Assembly: GCA_000320605.2 (NCBI GenBank)
Contig: KB445791.1
Location: 223,573-254,518, forward strand
Direction: 5' to 3'
Source of the DNA: Gelatoporia subvermispora B
Lineage: Eukaryota; Basidiomycota; Agaricomycetes; Polyporales; Gelatoporiaceae
Length of the DNA: 30,946 nt
Part shown: positions 12,374 through 21,365 of the stretch, one piece after another
How positions within the stretch are numbered: the first letter of the stretch is position 1
Layout of the letters: every line of letters starts with the position of its first letter
Translations under genes and position numbers: made by a program
The notes under the pieces: model-generated
What the model saw: only the letters and a program-made list of their open reading frames with translations
The model's database searches: none
What the model was told of the DNA's origin: nothing

Positions 12374-12382
12374 GGTAAGACC
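12374..12382. repeat. Target-site duplication, right copy (GGTAAGACC)
   Basis: Exact repeat of 11704-11712, directly after the right terminus GAGACTA of the 661-bp element. Confidence 0.85.
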
Positions 12383-12398
12383 CACTGCAGTAGCGGCG

Positions 12399-12458
12399 GG
12401 AATTTTCGATCTCCAACCGGAGAGTGCCGAGCAGCACGTACGGATGGGAACGAGACTA
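12399..12458. repeat. Terminal remnant of an older relative (right end)
   Basis: This block ends in CGAGACTA, the reverse complement of TAGTCTCG. It is about 87% identical to 26726-26785, the right end of the RecQ-DUF6589 element, and in the same orientation. It includes the small foldback around gatcTCCxACCGGAg and the cgccgagcagcac word. It is followed by TCTGATTGG and then at once by the left end of the RecQ-DUF6589 element. I read it as the right end of a related element that was already there; its left end was not found. Confidence 0.7.
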
Positions 12459-12467
12459 TCTGATTGG
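12459..12467. repeat. Target-site duplication, left copy (TCTGATTGG)
   Basis: The 9-mer TCTGATTGG lies directly before the terminal TAGTCTCG at 12468 and is repeated exactly at 26786-26794, after the matching right terminus. Confidence 0.82.
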
Positions 12468-12618
12468 TAGTCTCGCAAGCCAGACATTATAGGAGGGTGG
12501 CTGCGCCACGGAGGCTGCCGAGCGGAGATCTAAAAACCGGTGCGCGCATCCTCCTATATTGTCTGGTGACTTTCGTGCGGGCGGGTGTAGCAAAGTCGTC
12601 ATGTGACCACGACGCGCC
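12468..12618. repeat. Left terminal region of the RecQ-DUF6589 element
   Basis: TAGTCTCG, a 4-base spacer, then a foldback: CCAGACATTATAGGAGG at 12480-12496 pairs with CCTCCTATATTGTCTGG at 12550-12566. The inner part after GTCTGGTGA is inverted at the right end. The first ~85 bases match, in inverted orientation, the remnant at 26795-26885. Confidence 0.8.
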
Positions 12619-12800
12619 GCGTTGCCGCAGCGCGATGCACAGATCGACGTGTATCTCTCGAGCTCACATGTTCCTCGCTCGCGGCTTGTGCACGCTTCGT
12701 CGAGTATTTTTATATATTTTGTTTGCATCCTGTACCTTCTGTACTGTCGGAAACATCATCTTCAACTACCACAAACTCGTCAAGAACAACCGAATTCTCA
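12619..12800 (+). promoter_or_regulatory. Upstream region of the RecQ-like gene
   Basis: The space between the element's inverted end and the chosen ATG. It contains a TATA-like run (tatttttatatatttt, 12703-12718) about 85 bp before the start. A comparable AT run (aaaaatatatta, 26552-26563) precedes the DUF6589 start at the opposite end, so both genes may be driven from the element's own subterminal promoters. Inference only. Confidence 0.35.
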
Positions 12801-15528
12801 ATGACCACCCCGAAGCTCGAGGGTGCCTCGCGGGAGACTGCTGCACATGAATGCCCATGTACTTCTTCAGCGGCTCAAGACGATGCTAATACGGACGTCG
12901 TAATTGAGGACCTGGATACCGAGGCGACGCCCCCAGAAAAAAACGGCACCTACAGTGTTCTCTGTGCCACTCGTAGATCCGCGACCAAGACTCGGGGCTA
13001 CTCTTCTGCGGACACTCGCGAGCGCATCACGCAGGCGTTCAGACATGCTTACGACGACAAAGAGCTGTATTCCTGGCAGCTTGATGTCTCTGAAGCCCTT
13101 TTACTTGGTCTGGACTGTCTGGTTGTGGCTGGCACTGGTGCTGGCAAGACATATCCGTTTGTGATGCCCCTCCTGGTGGATGACACAAAGTGCAAGAAGG
13201 TTATTATATTATCGCCCCTTAATGATCTGAAAGTGGATCAGGTAAGTCTGGTTTACATCATAAACATGATCTGTCTTGACGCTTCCAACTAGGCCGCGAG
13301 ATTTCGCAAAATGGGACTCACAGCTACGGCCATCAATGGTGAAGTCTACAATGATAGACTGCACAAGGTGAGCATATACTTTGGATTCCCTGAGAATTCC
13401 TGACGTACTTGTGAAGTCCATCATGGACGGCGCTTTCCAGGTCCTTCTTCCATCTCCAGAGATGTGTCTGAAGCACCCGCAATTCTCAAAGCTTATGCGC
13501 ACTCCAGACTTCATGAAGGATGTCTGTGCCGTCGTTATTGACGAAGCACACTGCATCTCTCAATGGGGCGAAACATTTCGCAAGGATTATTGCCAGCTCG
13601 CAAAACTTCGGTCATTTGTTCCAACCACAGTCCCCTTTCTGGCGACCTCGGCAACACTTCCACCAGCTGTTCTCTCCGATGTTTGGCAGCAGCTTTCTTT
13701 TAATTCTTCTCGGATGTTTCACGTGAATCTAGGCAACGACCACACCAATATTACCCCTCTTGTCTGTCGTATGTCGGGCGCTGCCAATGACCTTGATGCG
13801 CTCAACTTTACCATCGACGAAGCTGCTGCCGGCTTACCGCTTGAGCGCACTATCATCTTTGTAAACTCCCGACTGCTTGCCTACAAGGCATGTCAACATC
13901 TTCGAGAACGTCTTCCACCACATCTACAGCATCAAATCGACTTTCTGCACTCTCTTCAAAGTCCGCGAGCAAAGCACATGGTGATGAAGAAATTTCGCAA
14001 GGGCAAAATTAAGATTCTATGTGCTACCGAGGCCGCTGGCATGGTGAGAGAACTATTCTCTCTCGTAAATAGACTGCATATACTCACTCATTTGCTTATA
14101 TAAAGGGACTAGACATTGGTGACATAGCGAGGGTTGTTCAATTTATGATCCCGCAGTCGCTATCTGTCTGGTTCCAGCGCTATGGTCGTGGTGGGCGCTC
14201 GGGTCTTCTAACGGTTGCCATTTTGCTCGTTGAAGCATCTGTCTTTCAAATTATCAAAGCAGCCGTCAAGCGTGATCCAGATAAGGAGACGGTTGAACCG
14301 TATGAGCTCAGCGCACAAGTTCCGAATGCTACAAGTGCCGAAGACGACACAGATGATCACGAAGATGATCAAGATGAGAATTGTGTTGGAGCGGAGCTAG
14401 ATGATGAAGATGTGGCAGATCATGCTCAGCCGAAGCTCAAGTATTGCAAGAAGGTTGAAGAAGGCCTCCGTGTTTGGATTGAGACGACTGGTTGCCGGCG
14501 GGATGTTGCAAACAAGTATTTTAACAATCCGTCCTCACAGAGTATAATCCTTCACAGCTACGCAATGTGTTGTAAACTAACATTATATGTCCTTAGTCCC
14601 TTCAGTTCCTTGCTGCGATAATTGCATCACACGCATTGCGGCCTCACCAGGCTATGTTCCAACGGCCGTTGAGGTGTACATTCTTGCACTTCTCAAATCT
14701 GTTCAAACACGGGTTCCTCGCACATTTGCCACAGCAGATGATGTTCCGATGTCAGAGAACTCATGTGCTCAGCAAGCAACTAACGAGGGGCCAGCACACA
14801 AGAAGACTAAGCGCTCGGGTGGACAGCGACGGGCAGATCATCTCGCGAGGTGTCGTGATGCTCTCTCGCAGTGGGCAGACGAGACCTGGAATGAGCACTA
14901 TGATGCATGTATATGGGGGCCAGATGTTCTTCTCCCAGACAAAGTTCTCACCAAGCTTGCCTCACTTATGCGCATTCAAACACTCGAGGATCTCAAAAAT
15001 GAGATTCCTGAGTGGGAGTTTGCGTATAAATGGGGTGCAGATGCACTGGCACTTCTGGAGCGCATTGATCAGGAGTGGAGAGCTGAGAAAGAGCGCCAAC
15101 TTGCAGAGAAGAAGGCACTCAAGAAGGAGGAGTCTGCCCGCAAGAGTGCGCTGCGTGCTGAGAAGCGCCGTGAGGCACTCTATCAGGCCCGGCAACGGAA
15201 GAAGGCCCAGATGGCAGCTCCTTTGTCGAACCATCATGTTCTACAGACTGTACCACCAGCCCCAGTCAATGTCCCGCAAGGTGTATTGTCTCCTGCTGCA
15301 GTGCAGCTGTTCTTGCACACATTTCACGTTCAGCAATATCAAGATTCATTGCACTATCTGTCATATCCAGCCATGTCCTACTATCAGACTCCATCTAATT
15401 TACCCCAATCACACACATATACCCACCAGTTGGGTGTCTCGTATATGCCACTTGTGTCTACCTCGTATACTTATTACCCTCAGCCTTATGCAAGCTCAAG
15501 CACATCGACAAATGCGCCAATTTCGTGA
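12801..15528 (+). CDS. RecQ-like DEAH-box DNA helicase (5 exons)
   Basis: Predicted ATP-dependent 3'-5' DNA helicase. Exons 12801-13241, 13293-13367, 13417-14043, 14106-14541 and 14597-15528 give an intact 836-residue frame; all four introns are 49-62 nt with GT-AG borders. Motifs: Q-motif-like YSWQLDVSEALLLG (about 90-103), Walker A GTGAGKT (111-117), IDEAH (213-217), SAT (250-252), motif V ATEAAGMGLDIGD spanning intron 3, motif VI QRYGRGGRSG (405-414), then a possible RecQ zinc-binding remnant CCDNC (532-536). The C-terminus has a strongly basic coiled-coil-like stretch (about 683-731) and a Tyr/Gln/Pro-rich tail, not typical of cellular RecQ proteins. The ATG at 12801 is the first in this frame; a GTG-started extension to 12603 is unlikely. 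It ends 26 bp from the convergent DUF6589 stop. No disabling change seen, unlike every other element gene here. Confidence 0.9.
13242..13292 (+). other. RecQ-like gene intron 1
   Basis: 51 nt, GTAAGT...AACTAG. Joins KVDQ to AARFRKMG in frame, inside the helicase core. Confidence 0.85.
13368..13416 (+). other. RecQ-like gene intron 2
   Basis: 49 nt, GTGAGC...GTGAAG. Joins RLHK to SIMDGAFQVLLPSPEM in frame. A later CAG at 13438-13440 is an alternative acceptor but would delete conserved residues. Confidence 0.75.
14044..14105 (+). other. RecQ-like gene intron 3
   Basis: 62 nt, GTGAGA...ATAAAG. Restores helicase motif V (EAAGM|GLDIGD). Confidence 0.85.
14542..14596 (+). other. RecQ-like gene intron 4
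   Basis: 55 nt, GTATAA...CCTTAG, with a branch-like CTAAC. Joins NNPSSQ to PSVPCCDNC through a split codon. Confidence 0.8.
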
Positions 15529-15554
15529 GGACAACCACCCCCTGACCCTCAGAC
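15529..15554. other. 26-bp gap between convergent stop codons
   Basis: The RecQ-like TGA (15526-15528) and the DUF6589 TGA (15555-15557 on the minus strand) face each other with only 26 bp between. The 3' UTRs of the two transcripts must overlap, so antisense pairing between them is possible. Confidence 0.7.
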
Positions 15555-15934
15555 TCAGTGACAGCTCTCATCATTCTCGTCTTCAGACTCTGAGCCCCAA
15601 ATCTCCTCAGTTCCAAGCTTGTAATCACGGTTCTTCCACCAATGTTCCAGTGCCTTTCCTAGTTTACCTCCCGCAATACTGCTTGACATGACATCTGTAG
15701 ACCGATCACGTGTGTTGAGTTGTCGTCCACCAACAAATTCATGTAATTTCGATGCATGATATGACTCTTGCAGTTTTTTGACGTCGGACTCCTTACCTGG
15801 TGATGTATGCGACTTTCCACGTCGGAAATGGTTGATTTCAGCTTCCACATGGTCAAGAACTTTGCACTGAGTGGGAATCGAGGCAGATGTCTTGCGAATG
15901 TAGTCCCATGACGCATATGGGCCACACGATGCGA

Positions 15935-15939
15935 AGGTA
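15935..15939. repeat. Copia target-site duplication, left copy (AGGTA)
   Basis: AGGTA directly precedes the LTR start TGTTGAACG and is repeated at 24148-24152 after the other LTR. The duplicated site lies in the last DUF6589 exon. Confidence 0.9.
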
Positions 15940-16260
15940 TGTTGAACGCTAGGGTGCGGACGCGAAGCGTCCCGTCAGTCCGAGCGTATAGCGTCGAGGA
16001 CTAAGTTATCTACCTAGGGTGCGGATGCGAAGCGTCCTACAATATCGTAAGTAATCAGAATGTACGGTAGGTAGATTATATGCTTACCCGTCAGTCCGAG
16101 CGTATAGCGTCGAGGACTGAGGGAAAGCGTGGCTATGTGGCGTTGAATATGGACGCGCGTATGATTAAGTAAGCATGGTGGAACCTATAGTACGAATATG
16201 GAAGTGCTATCCTAATGGCCTAATCTACGAGTGAACGGGTTACCATTAACTGCTCTAACA
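15940..16260 (-). repeat. Copia 3' LTR
   Basis: 321 bp, bounded by TGTT and AACA. Within it two words occur twice: tagggtgcgga(c/t)gcgaagcgtcc, and cccgtcagtccgagcgtata with its continuation (15971-16002 and 16087-16118). ATCTACCTA near 16008 is inverted as TAGGTAGAT near 16068. Confidence 0.95.
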
Positions 16261-16270
16261 CACCCCCTTA
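16261..16270 (-). other. Copia polypurine tract
   Basis: On the minus strand TAAGGGGGTG abuts the 3' LTR, as expected for the plus-strand priming site. Confidence 0.75.
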
Positions 16271-19200
16271 AGCCGGAACAAGTGCCAAAGAGTCGCGGAG
16301 GCGCTCGAAATCCTCGCGTTCGAGTGGTTTCGTCAAGATATCGGCAACCAATTGGTGCGAGGGTTGGTGTTCGACAACGAAGGTGCCATCCGAGACACGT
16401 TTGCGCACGAAGTGGTGATGCATGCCGATGTGCTTCGTGCATGCGTGATGACGGGCATCCTTCGTTAGGTCGATTGAGCCTTGGTTATCACCGCGGATTG
16501 TGGTTGGCGCTCTCTCGTGCGGGCAGCCCATTTCCGTAAGTAGGCGGCGCATCCACAGACCTTGTTTCGCAGCGAACGAGAGGGCCATGTATTCGCCCTC
16601 GGTAGACAAGGCAGCAACAGTGGTCTGCTTCTTGCTGCTCCACGCGACGGTCGCCTTGCCGATCTTGAAGACATATCCGGATACGGAGCGCCGGTCGTCA
16701 ATATTGCGTGCCCAGTCCGAGTTGGAGTAGCCAGCGAGTGTGTCGAACGTGTGAGTGTCCGCGTTGTCACCGCCGAGTATGAGTCGATAGTCACGCGTTC
16801 CTGCGAGGTATTGCAGGATGCGTTTGGCTGCGCGCCAGTGCTTTGGGCCTGGGTCCGCGTTGAATTGCGCGAGGTTGTTGACTGTGAATGATATGTCGGG
16901 TCGTGAGATGACCGAGATCCATGTGAGGGCTCCGAGAAGTTCACGATAAGGGCGCCGTTTCATGTTGTCTGCCTCCTGAGCATTCTTCGGGCCATCGTCC
17001 TTTGTGAGGACATAGCTCGGCTGCATTGGGATTACCTCGGGAGTGCAGTCCTCCATTTTGAATCTCCGTAGAATAGAAATTATGTACTTCTCGTGTGATA
17101 TAGATATTGTACCTTGCTTTCGGTCGTCGAAGAGCTCAAAGCCCATAATCCAGTTTGGGTCTTCTTCCTTCATCTCGAAGAGGCTGTGCAGATTGTGACG
17201 GGCAGCAGCGAGTTCCTTGCGCGAGCTCGAGAACATGAGAGCATTGTCGACATGGATGCCCATGATGGTAGTACCAAGCTCGGTGTCACGGATATACACC
17301 GCGTTGTCCGTGAATAGCTGTCGGAAGCCGACCGATTTGAGTTGTGCAGTCATGTGACGATTCCAGAGTCGTGCTGCTTGCTTGAGTCCGTAGAGGCTGC
17401 GTAGTAGTCATACAACGCGATCGGTGCCGTCCGTAAAGCCAACGGGCTGTCGCATGTAGATCTCGTGATCCAGTTCGCTGTGAAGGAAGGCGCCAGTGAC
17501 GTCGTCTTGTGCGCGGTACCAGCCGCATGCAGCTGCAAGGTGGAGGATTGCGCGCAGCACATCAAGTCGAACTGTGGGTGAGAATGTGTCGTTGTAATCA
17601 ACACCGGGAATTTGCGAGAATCCCTGAGCAACGAGCCGTGCCTTGAATCGCAGGATCTCGCCGTCCGGGCCTCGCTTGATTGCGTAGGTCCATCTATTAC
17701 CTACCGCTTTCCGACCAGGTGGTAGGACTGTAAGCACCCACGTTTTGCGGCGCTCGAGCATACCAATCTCTTCGCGCATCGCAGTCCACCACTCGTCTGC
17801 ATACCGTAATCGGATGGCCTCATGGAAGCTTGCAGGAGTGTCGGGACCTTCTGCTGCCATATACACGAGTGCTGTGACTTCACCTTCCTTCGTGGTGGTG
17901 ACAGGTTCCAAGTCGGGTTGTGACTCGGCTTTCTTCGCAGCCTTGCACTGGGCTTTGGCTTGTTGGTCTCGGGCTTTCAGAATATCCGTAGCTTGCTTCT
18001 TCCATGTCGGTCGTGAGATGCGTTCGGAGCGACGTGGAGGAGGAGGAGTGGGAGATGGCACCTGTTCGGGTTCGGTTCGGGATAAAGTAGGAGATGGAAT
18101 AGGGGAAATGGATGGTTCCGGAGGTTTGGATAGGATCTCAGGTACATCAGGTGTCTTCACAGGTTCATCACGGGTCATGTGAGGCCCTCGTGAGTCGCTC
18201 AAAGTGGAATTATGTGACACCCCCTCGCTTGGAGCGACATCGAAAAAATTGTCCTCTGAGGGTAGCTTCTCATAGACTATAATGTCTCGAGAGTTCATGA
18301 ATTTACGCCGAGATGGAATCCAAACCTTATATGACTTGGAACCGGGCTTAAAGCCCATAAAGATCCCGTCAAGGGAGTGAGGATCAAGCTTGCCACGGCC
18401 TTGATTGGGAACACGGATATGGCATTTAGAACCAAAAATCCGTAGGGTGGAAACATCGGGCTTGGAGCCGTAGAAGGCCTCATTCGGAGTGCATTTCGAC
18501 AGCGCGTGAGTAGAACAGCGGTTGCGGATAAATGATGCGTACTCGTGTGCCTCGGGCCAGAAGCAGTTGCGAAGTCCGGCATCATGTAGCATCGCAAGGG
18601 CATGTTCATGCGTTGTTTGGTTGAAACGTTCGGCAACACCATTTTGCTGAGGTGTATGAGGTGCCGACATTTCTTGTGAGATGCCGCGCTCGTCGAAGAA
18701 CTTCTTGAGATCCTTCCCGATAAACTCGCCTCCACCGTCACTTCGAATATACTTCACCTTGTTGCTGGTGAGAGACTCAATGCGGTTAACGAGTGTGATA
18801 ATCTCGTCCGTGGCGTCGCTCTTGTTCTTGAGGTATGCCTTCCAGCCCTTGCGCGAGTGATCATCAACCATGGCGAGGGTATAGCGTAGACCGGTGACAG
18901 AGGAGTCGAACGGGCCTTGCAGATCGATATGAAGTCGCTCGCCAGGTTTCTTAGCGCGTTGTGTGGCTTGTGCGGGGAATGGAGCCTTGTGATGCTTTCC
19001 CTTAGCACAGCCATCGCACGGGCCGGAGTCACCTACAAGGTGAGAACTGAGTCCGGTAACTATATGGTTCTTCGCCATGTGGCGGAGGGTTCGCTCGCTA
19101 ATGTGACCGAGACGTCGGTGCCATAGATCGACATGATCTAATACTTGAAGAGAGGACGGTGTTTTTGGCTTATGTAATAGTGACTAAGCAGCTACTTTCC

Positions 19201-19370
19201 CGCGCGCGGAGCGCAGCGGGCGCCTGTATCCCGGGCTGCGCGGCTACACATCACGTGACCATGCAAGCGGTCAAATGTTGTGCTCGACTGCTGCGAGCCT
19301 GACCTTCGGCCTCTTTTGTTGGCTTCTCAGGCTGTCTCGGGCTCTGCTTCTGTTGGATCTTGGAGTCTCT

Positions 19371-19410
19371 GGGTCTCTCTGGGTCTCTCTGGGTCTCTCT
19401 GGGTTTCTCA
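19371..19410. repeat. 10-bp tandem repeat (gggtctctct)
   Basis: Three exact copies of gggtctctct and one variant (gggtttctca), with a degenerate copy before them. It is a small satellite within the insert. Confidence 0.85.
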
Positions 19411-19464
19411 GGGGGGCTGTAAGGGTAAGAGCACTGCCAGCACTGCCAGTTTGGGATTTGGTAG

Positions 19465-19828
19465 CCTGTGGGTAGTACACACCATAGGTACGGGTTGAGA
19501 ACTGCTAACCCGTGGTACCCACCAGAGACCTGTGGTCCACCAGGCACTGAATGTAGTACGATCAACTAGGACATTCTGGCAGCTATTGGTGGTACAAAGA
19601 ATAATTAGAGTCTATGTAATGCAGAAGGACATATGTAAACTATAGTAATGTTTGTTTAGATGTCCGTAAAGCCACCACAACCCATTGATACCAGTGAGAC
19701 CCACATACGACCCACCCGATGCGTGTCATACCCGTACCTGTATGATGGGTTACAAACCCGCGTGGGTATGGGTATGGGTAGAGAGCGAGACACCCGCAGG
19801 TGCAGCCATGGTGTGCACTACCTGTGGG
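19465..19828. mobile_element. hAT-like MITE, 348 bp, with perfect 8-bp duplication
   Basis: The element spans 19473-19820. Its ends TAGTACACACCAT and (reverse complement of the right end) TAGTGCACACCAT are inverted. CCTGTGGG occurs exactly at 19465-19472 and 19821-19828. The interior has GGGTACGGGT/ACCCGTACC-like words and no gene. An 8-bp duplication is typical of the hAT superfamily. Confidence 0.85.
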
Positions 19829-20570
19829 CAACAAGGCAAGCTTTTGTGATAAGTCCTATCTCTCTCTACGGGTGTCCGTTAGTTGTATAAACAGTCTTTT
19901 TGGGCTGGGAACCGCTATCCAAATTACAAGGTACTGGGAGATTGAGCTGGCAAGTTTACAGTTGCATTTCTGTCCAGCATAGCTAGATTGACTCTCCATT
20001 TTAACAGTTCCCGTTCATCTGATTTCCTCTATCCATACATTCTCTGGGCTGGCCGGTATTGCCTTTGCACTGCAGAGCATGTGGGGTAAAATGGCTGCCT
20101 TAATGCAGGTAAGGCTGCTACTGCGTGTGCAAAGTATACAGGCAGATGTTGAAAGATATGATCATTAAACTCAACAGAGACTGAGTATGCTGTTACTTAT
20201 ATAAATATTGCAAAATACATACACATTGTGTGGGGCAGGGAGATCCTCATAGGAGAGTCCAGGAAAAGAAAAGGGGAAACCAATTAGTCTATTTCTTTCA
20301 ACTTCAGTCACATCGGCTCTGTCTTCATAGAAATGAATAGATTATTATATACAATTATTCAAGAACATGTATATTGCAAAAATCAATGTAATGCCAGGGA
20401 GCAATGTTTAGGCACAACATGCCATGCCTTTTGCTCTGGCGCCTCTTCTACCAGCTACACCTGTTCCCACTCAACTACCTTTGGCTCCTATGCCTGCTCC
20501 CGCACCCACACCTGCACCTGTAGTGTTATCACTGTCTAAGCTGACTGGCAAGATGGCTGCCCACTCATAA
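19829..20570. other. Non-coding part of the Helitron-derived insert
   Basis: AT-rich, without a recognisable coding frame or repeat boundary. It probably represents decayed upstream helicase sequence or unrelated captured DNA. Confidence 0.3.
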
Positions 20571-20726
20571 TTTTATATAACCTGGATCATGCCAATGGGG
20601 TTTGCAATGGCACCCATGCTATTCTTACCTGAGCTTCTGACCGAGTATTAGAGGTGTGATTAATCGGAGGCAACCATACAGGCAAGTTGGTCCTTACTCC
20701 ACATATGACCTGCACTGCCTGAGAAG

Positions 20727-21070
20727 TAGTGCTTTTCATAGGTAAGGGTGACCTGCACGGCGGGTTGGGTACCTTTACCCGTGAGAGTACCAGTATGGGT
20801 TGTTGTTCCAATACCTGTAAACCCGGCGAGTCACCCAAAATACCCCAAAAAGCGCTCTAGGAATGCATTTGAGCATGCAGGAGCCATACCAGGGCTCCTG
20901 CATGCTCTTCGTGCCATTTTTTCCACTCCAGCAGTGTTCTGGAGGACACTTGCCCACCCCCGGACCAGCGCTTCGTGGGCCCATACCCATGCTCATGGGT
21001 CTGTACCCTCTGCACGTACGGGTATGGGTCATAGTGCTGGCACCTGGGAGTAGCATTGTAAAAAGCACTA
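20727..21070. mobile_element. hAT-like MITE, 344 bp, inside the Helitron helicase relic
   Basis: Ends TAGTGCTTTTCATAGG and (right end reversed) TAGTGCTTTTTACAATG. The flanking 8-mers CTGAGAAG and CCAGAAAG agree at four of eight positions, all differences being transitions, so the duplication is only a weak candidate. Helicase motifs resume on both sides. Contains a 15-bp perfect hairpin at 20871-20907. Confidence 0.7.
20871..20907. repeat. Perfect 15-bp stem hairpin
   Basis: GAGCATGCAGGAGCC, a 7-base loop, then GGCTCCTGCATGCTC, without mismatch. It lies near the middle of the MITE. Confidence 0.9.
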
Positions 21071-21348
21071 CCAGAAAGAAGATACTAGGTGGCCATTTGA
21101 GCTCAAGCATCACCAATTTCCAGTCCGCCTGGCATTCACAATGACAATCAACAAGGCACAAGGACAATCACTCAATCAAGTCGGTTTAGATCTATGTGTG
21201 CCAGTATTCTCACATGATCAACTTGACATTACTATGTCCCATGTGACATCTGCTACAAGAATGAAGGTGTTGTTTCCTTCAGACTGGAAGTTTACAACGA
21301 CAAAAAGTATTGTATACTTTGAGATTCTTTTACAGTAAGGATCTCTGT

Positions 21349-21365
21349 CAATTATTTGATAATTG
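21349..21365. repeat. AT-rich hairpin after the helicase stop
   Basis: CAATTAT-TTG-ATAATTG, a perfect 7-bp stem 11 bp after the stop codon. It could be a transcript end or a subterminal Helitron hairpin, but it is too far from a CTRR end to be sure. Confidence 0.4.

Larger units (their letters stand above)
20571..21338 (+). pseudogene. Helitron PIF1-like helicase C-terminal fragment
   Basis: Plus-strand relic. NLDHANGVCNGTHAIL (from about 20580) and GGNHTGKLVL match the late helicase region of animal/plant-type Helitrons. After an inserted MITE comes PFELKHHQFPVRLAFTM (from about 21090), then TINKAQGQSLNQVGLDL and PVFSHDQLDITMSHVTSATRM, the motif V/VI region, ending at a TAA at 21336-21338. 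Internal stops before the MITE show it is dead. It differs from Helitrons A and B in this window and is more AT-rich, so it belongs to another lineage. Confidence 0.75.

Noticed and set aside
13417..13440. Alternative acceptor at 13440 in RecQ intron 2
   Set aside because: It keeps the frame but removes SIMDGAFQ, which precedes the conserved VLLPSPEM block; the nearer acceptor gives a typical intron length.
14636..15691. Plus-strand 351-codon frame over the RecQ C-terminus
   Set aside because: Shifted-frame shadow of the RecQ last exon; it is His/Ser/Arg-rich low-complexity sequence and does not splice with the helicase exons.
19371..19410. CRISPR-like repeats
   Set aside because: Uninterrupted 10-bp tandem units with no spacers, in a eukaryotic context.
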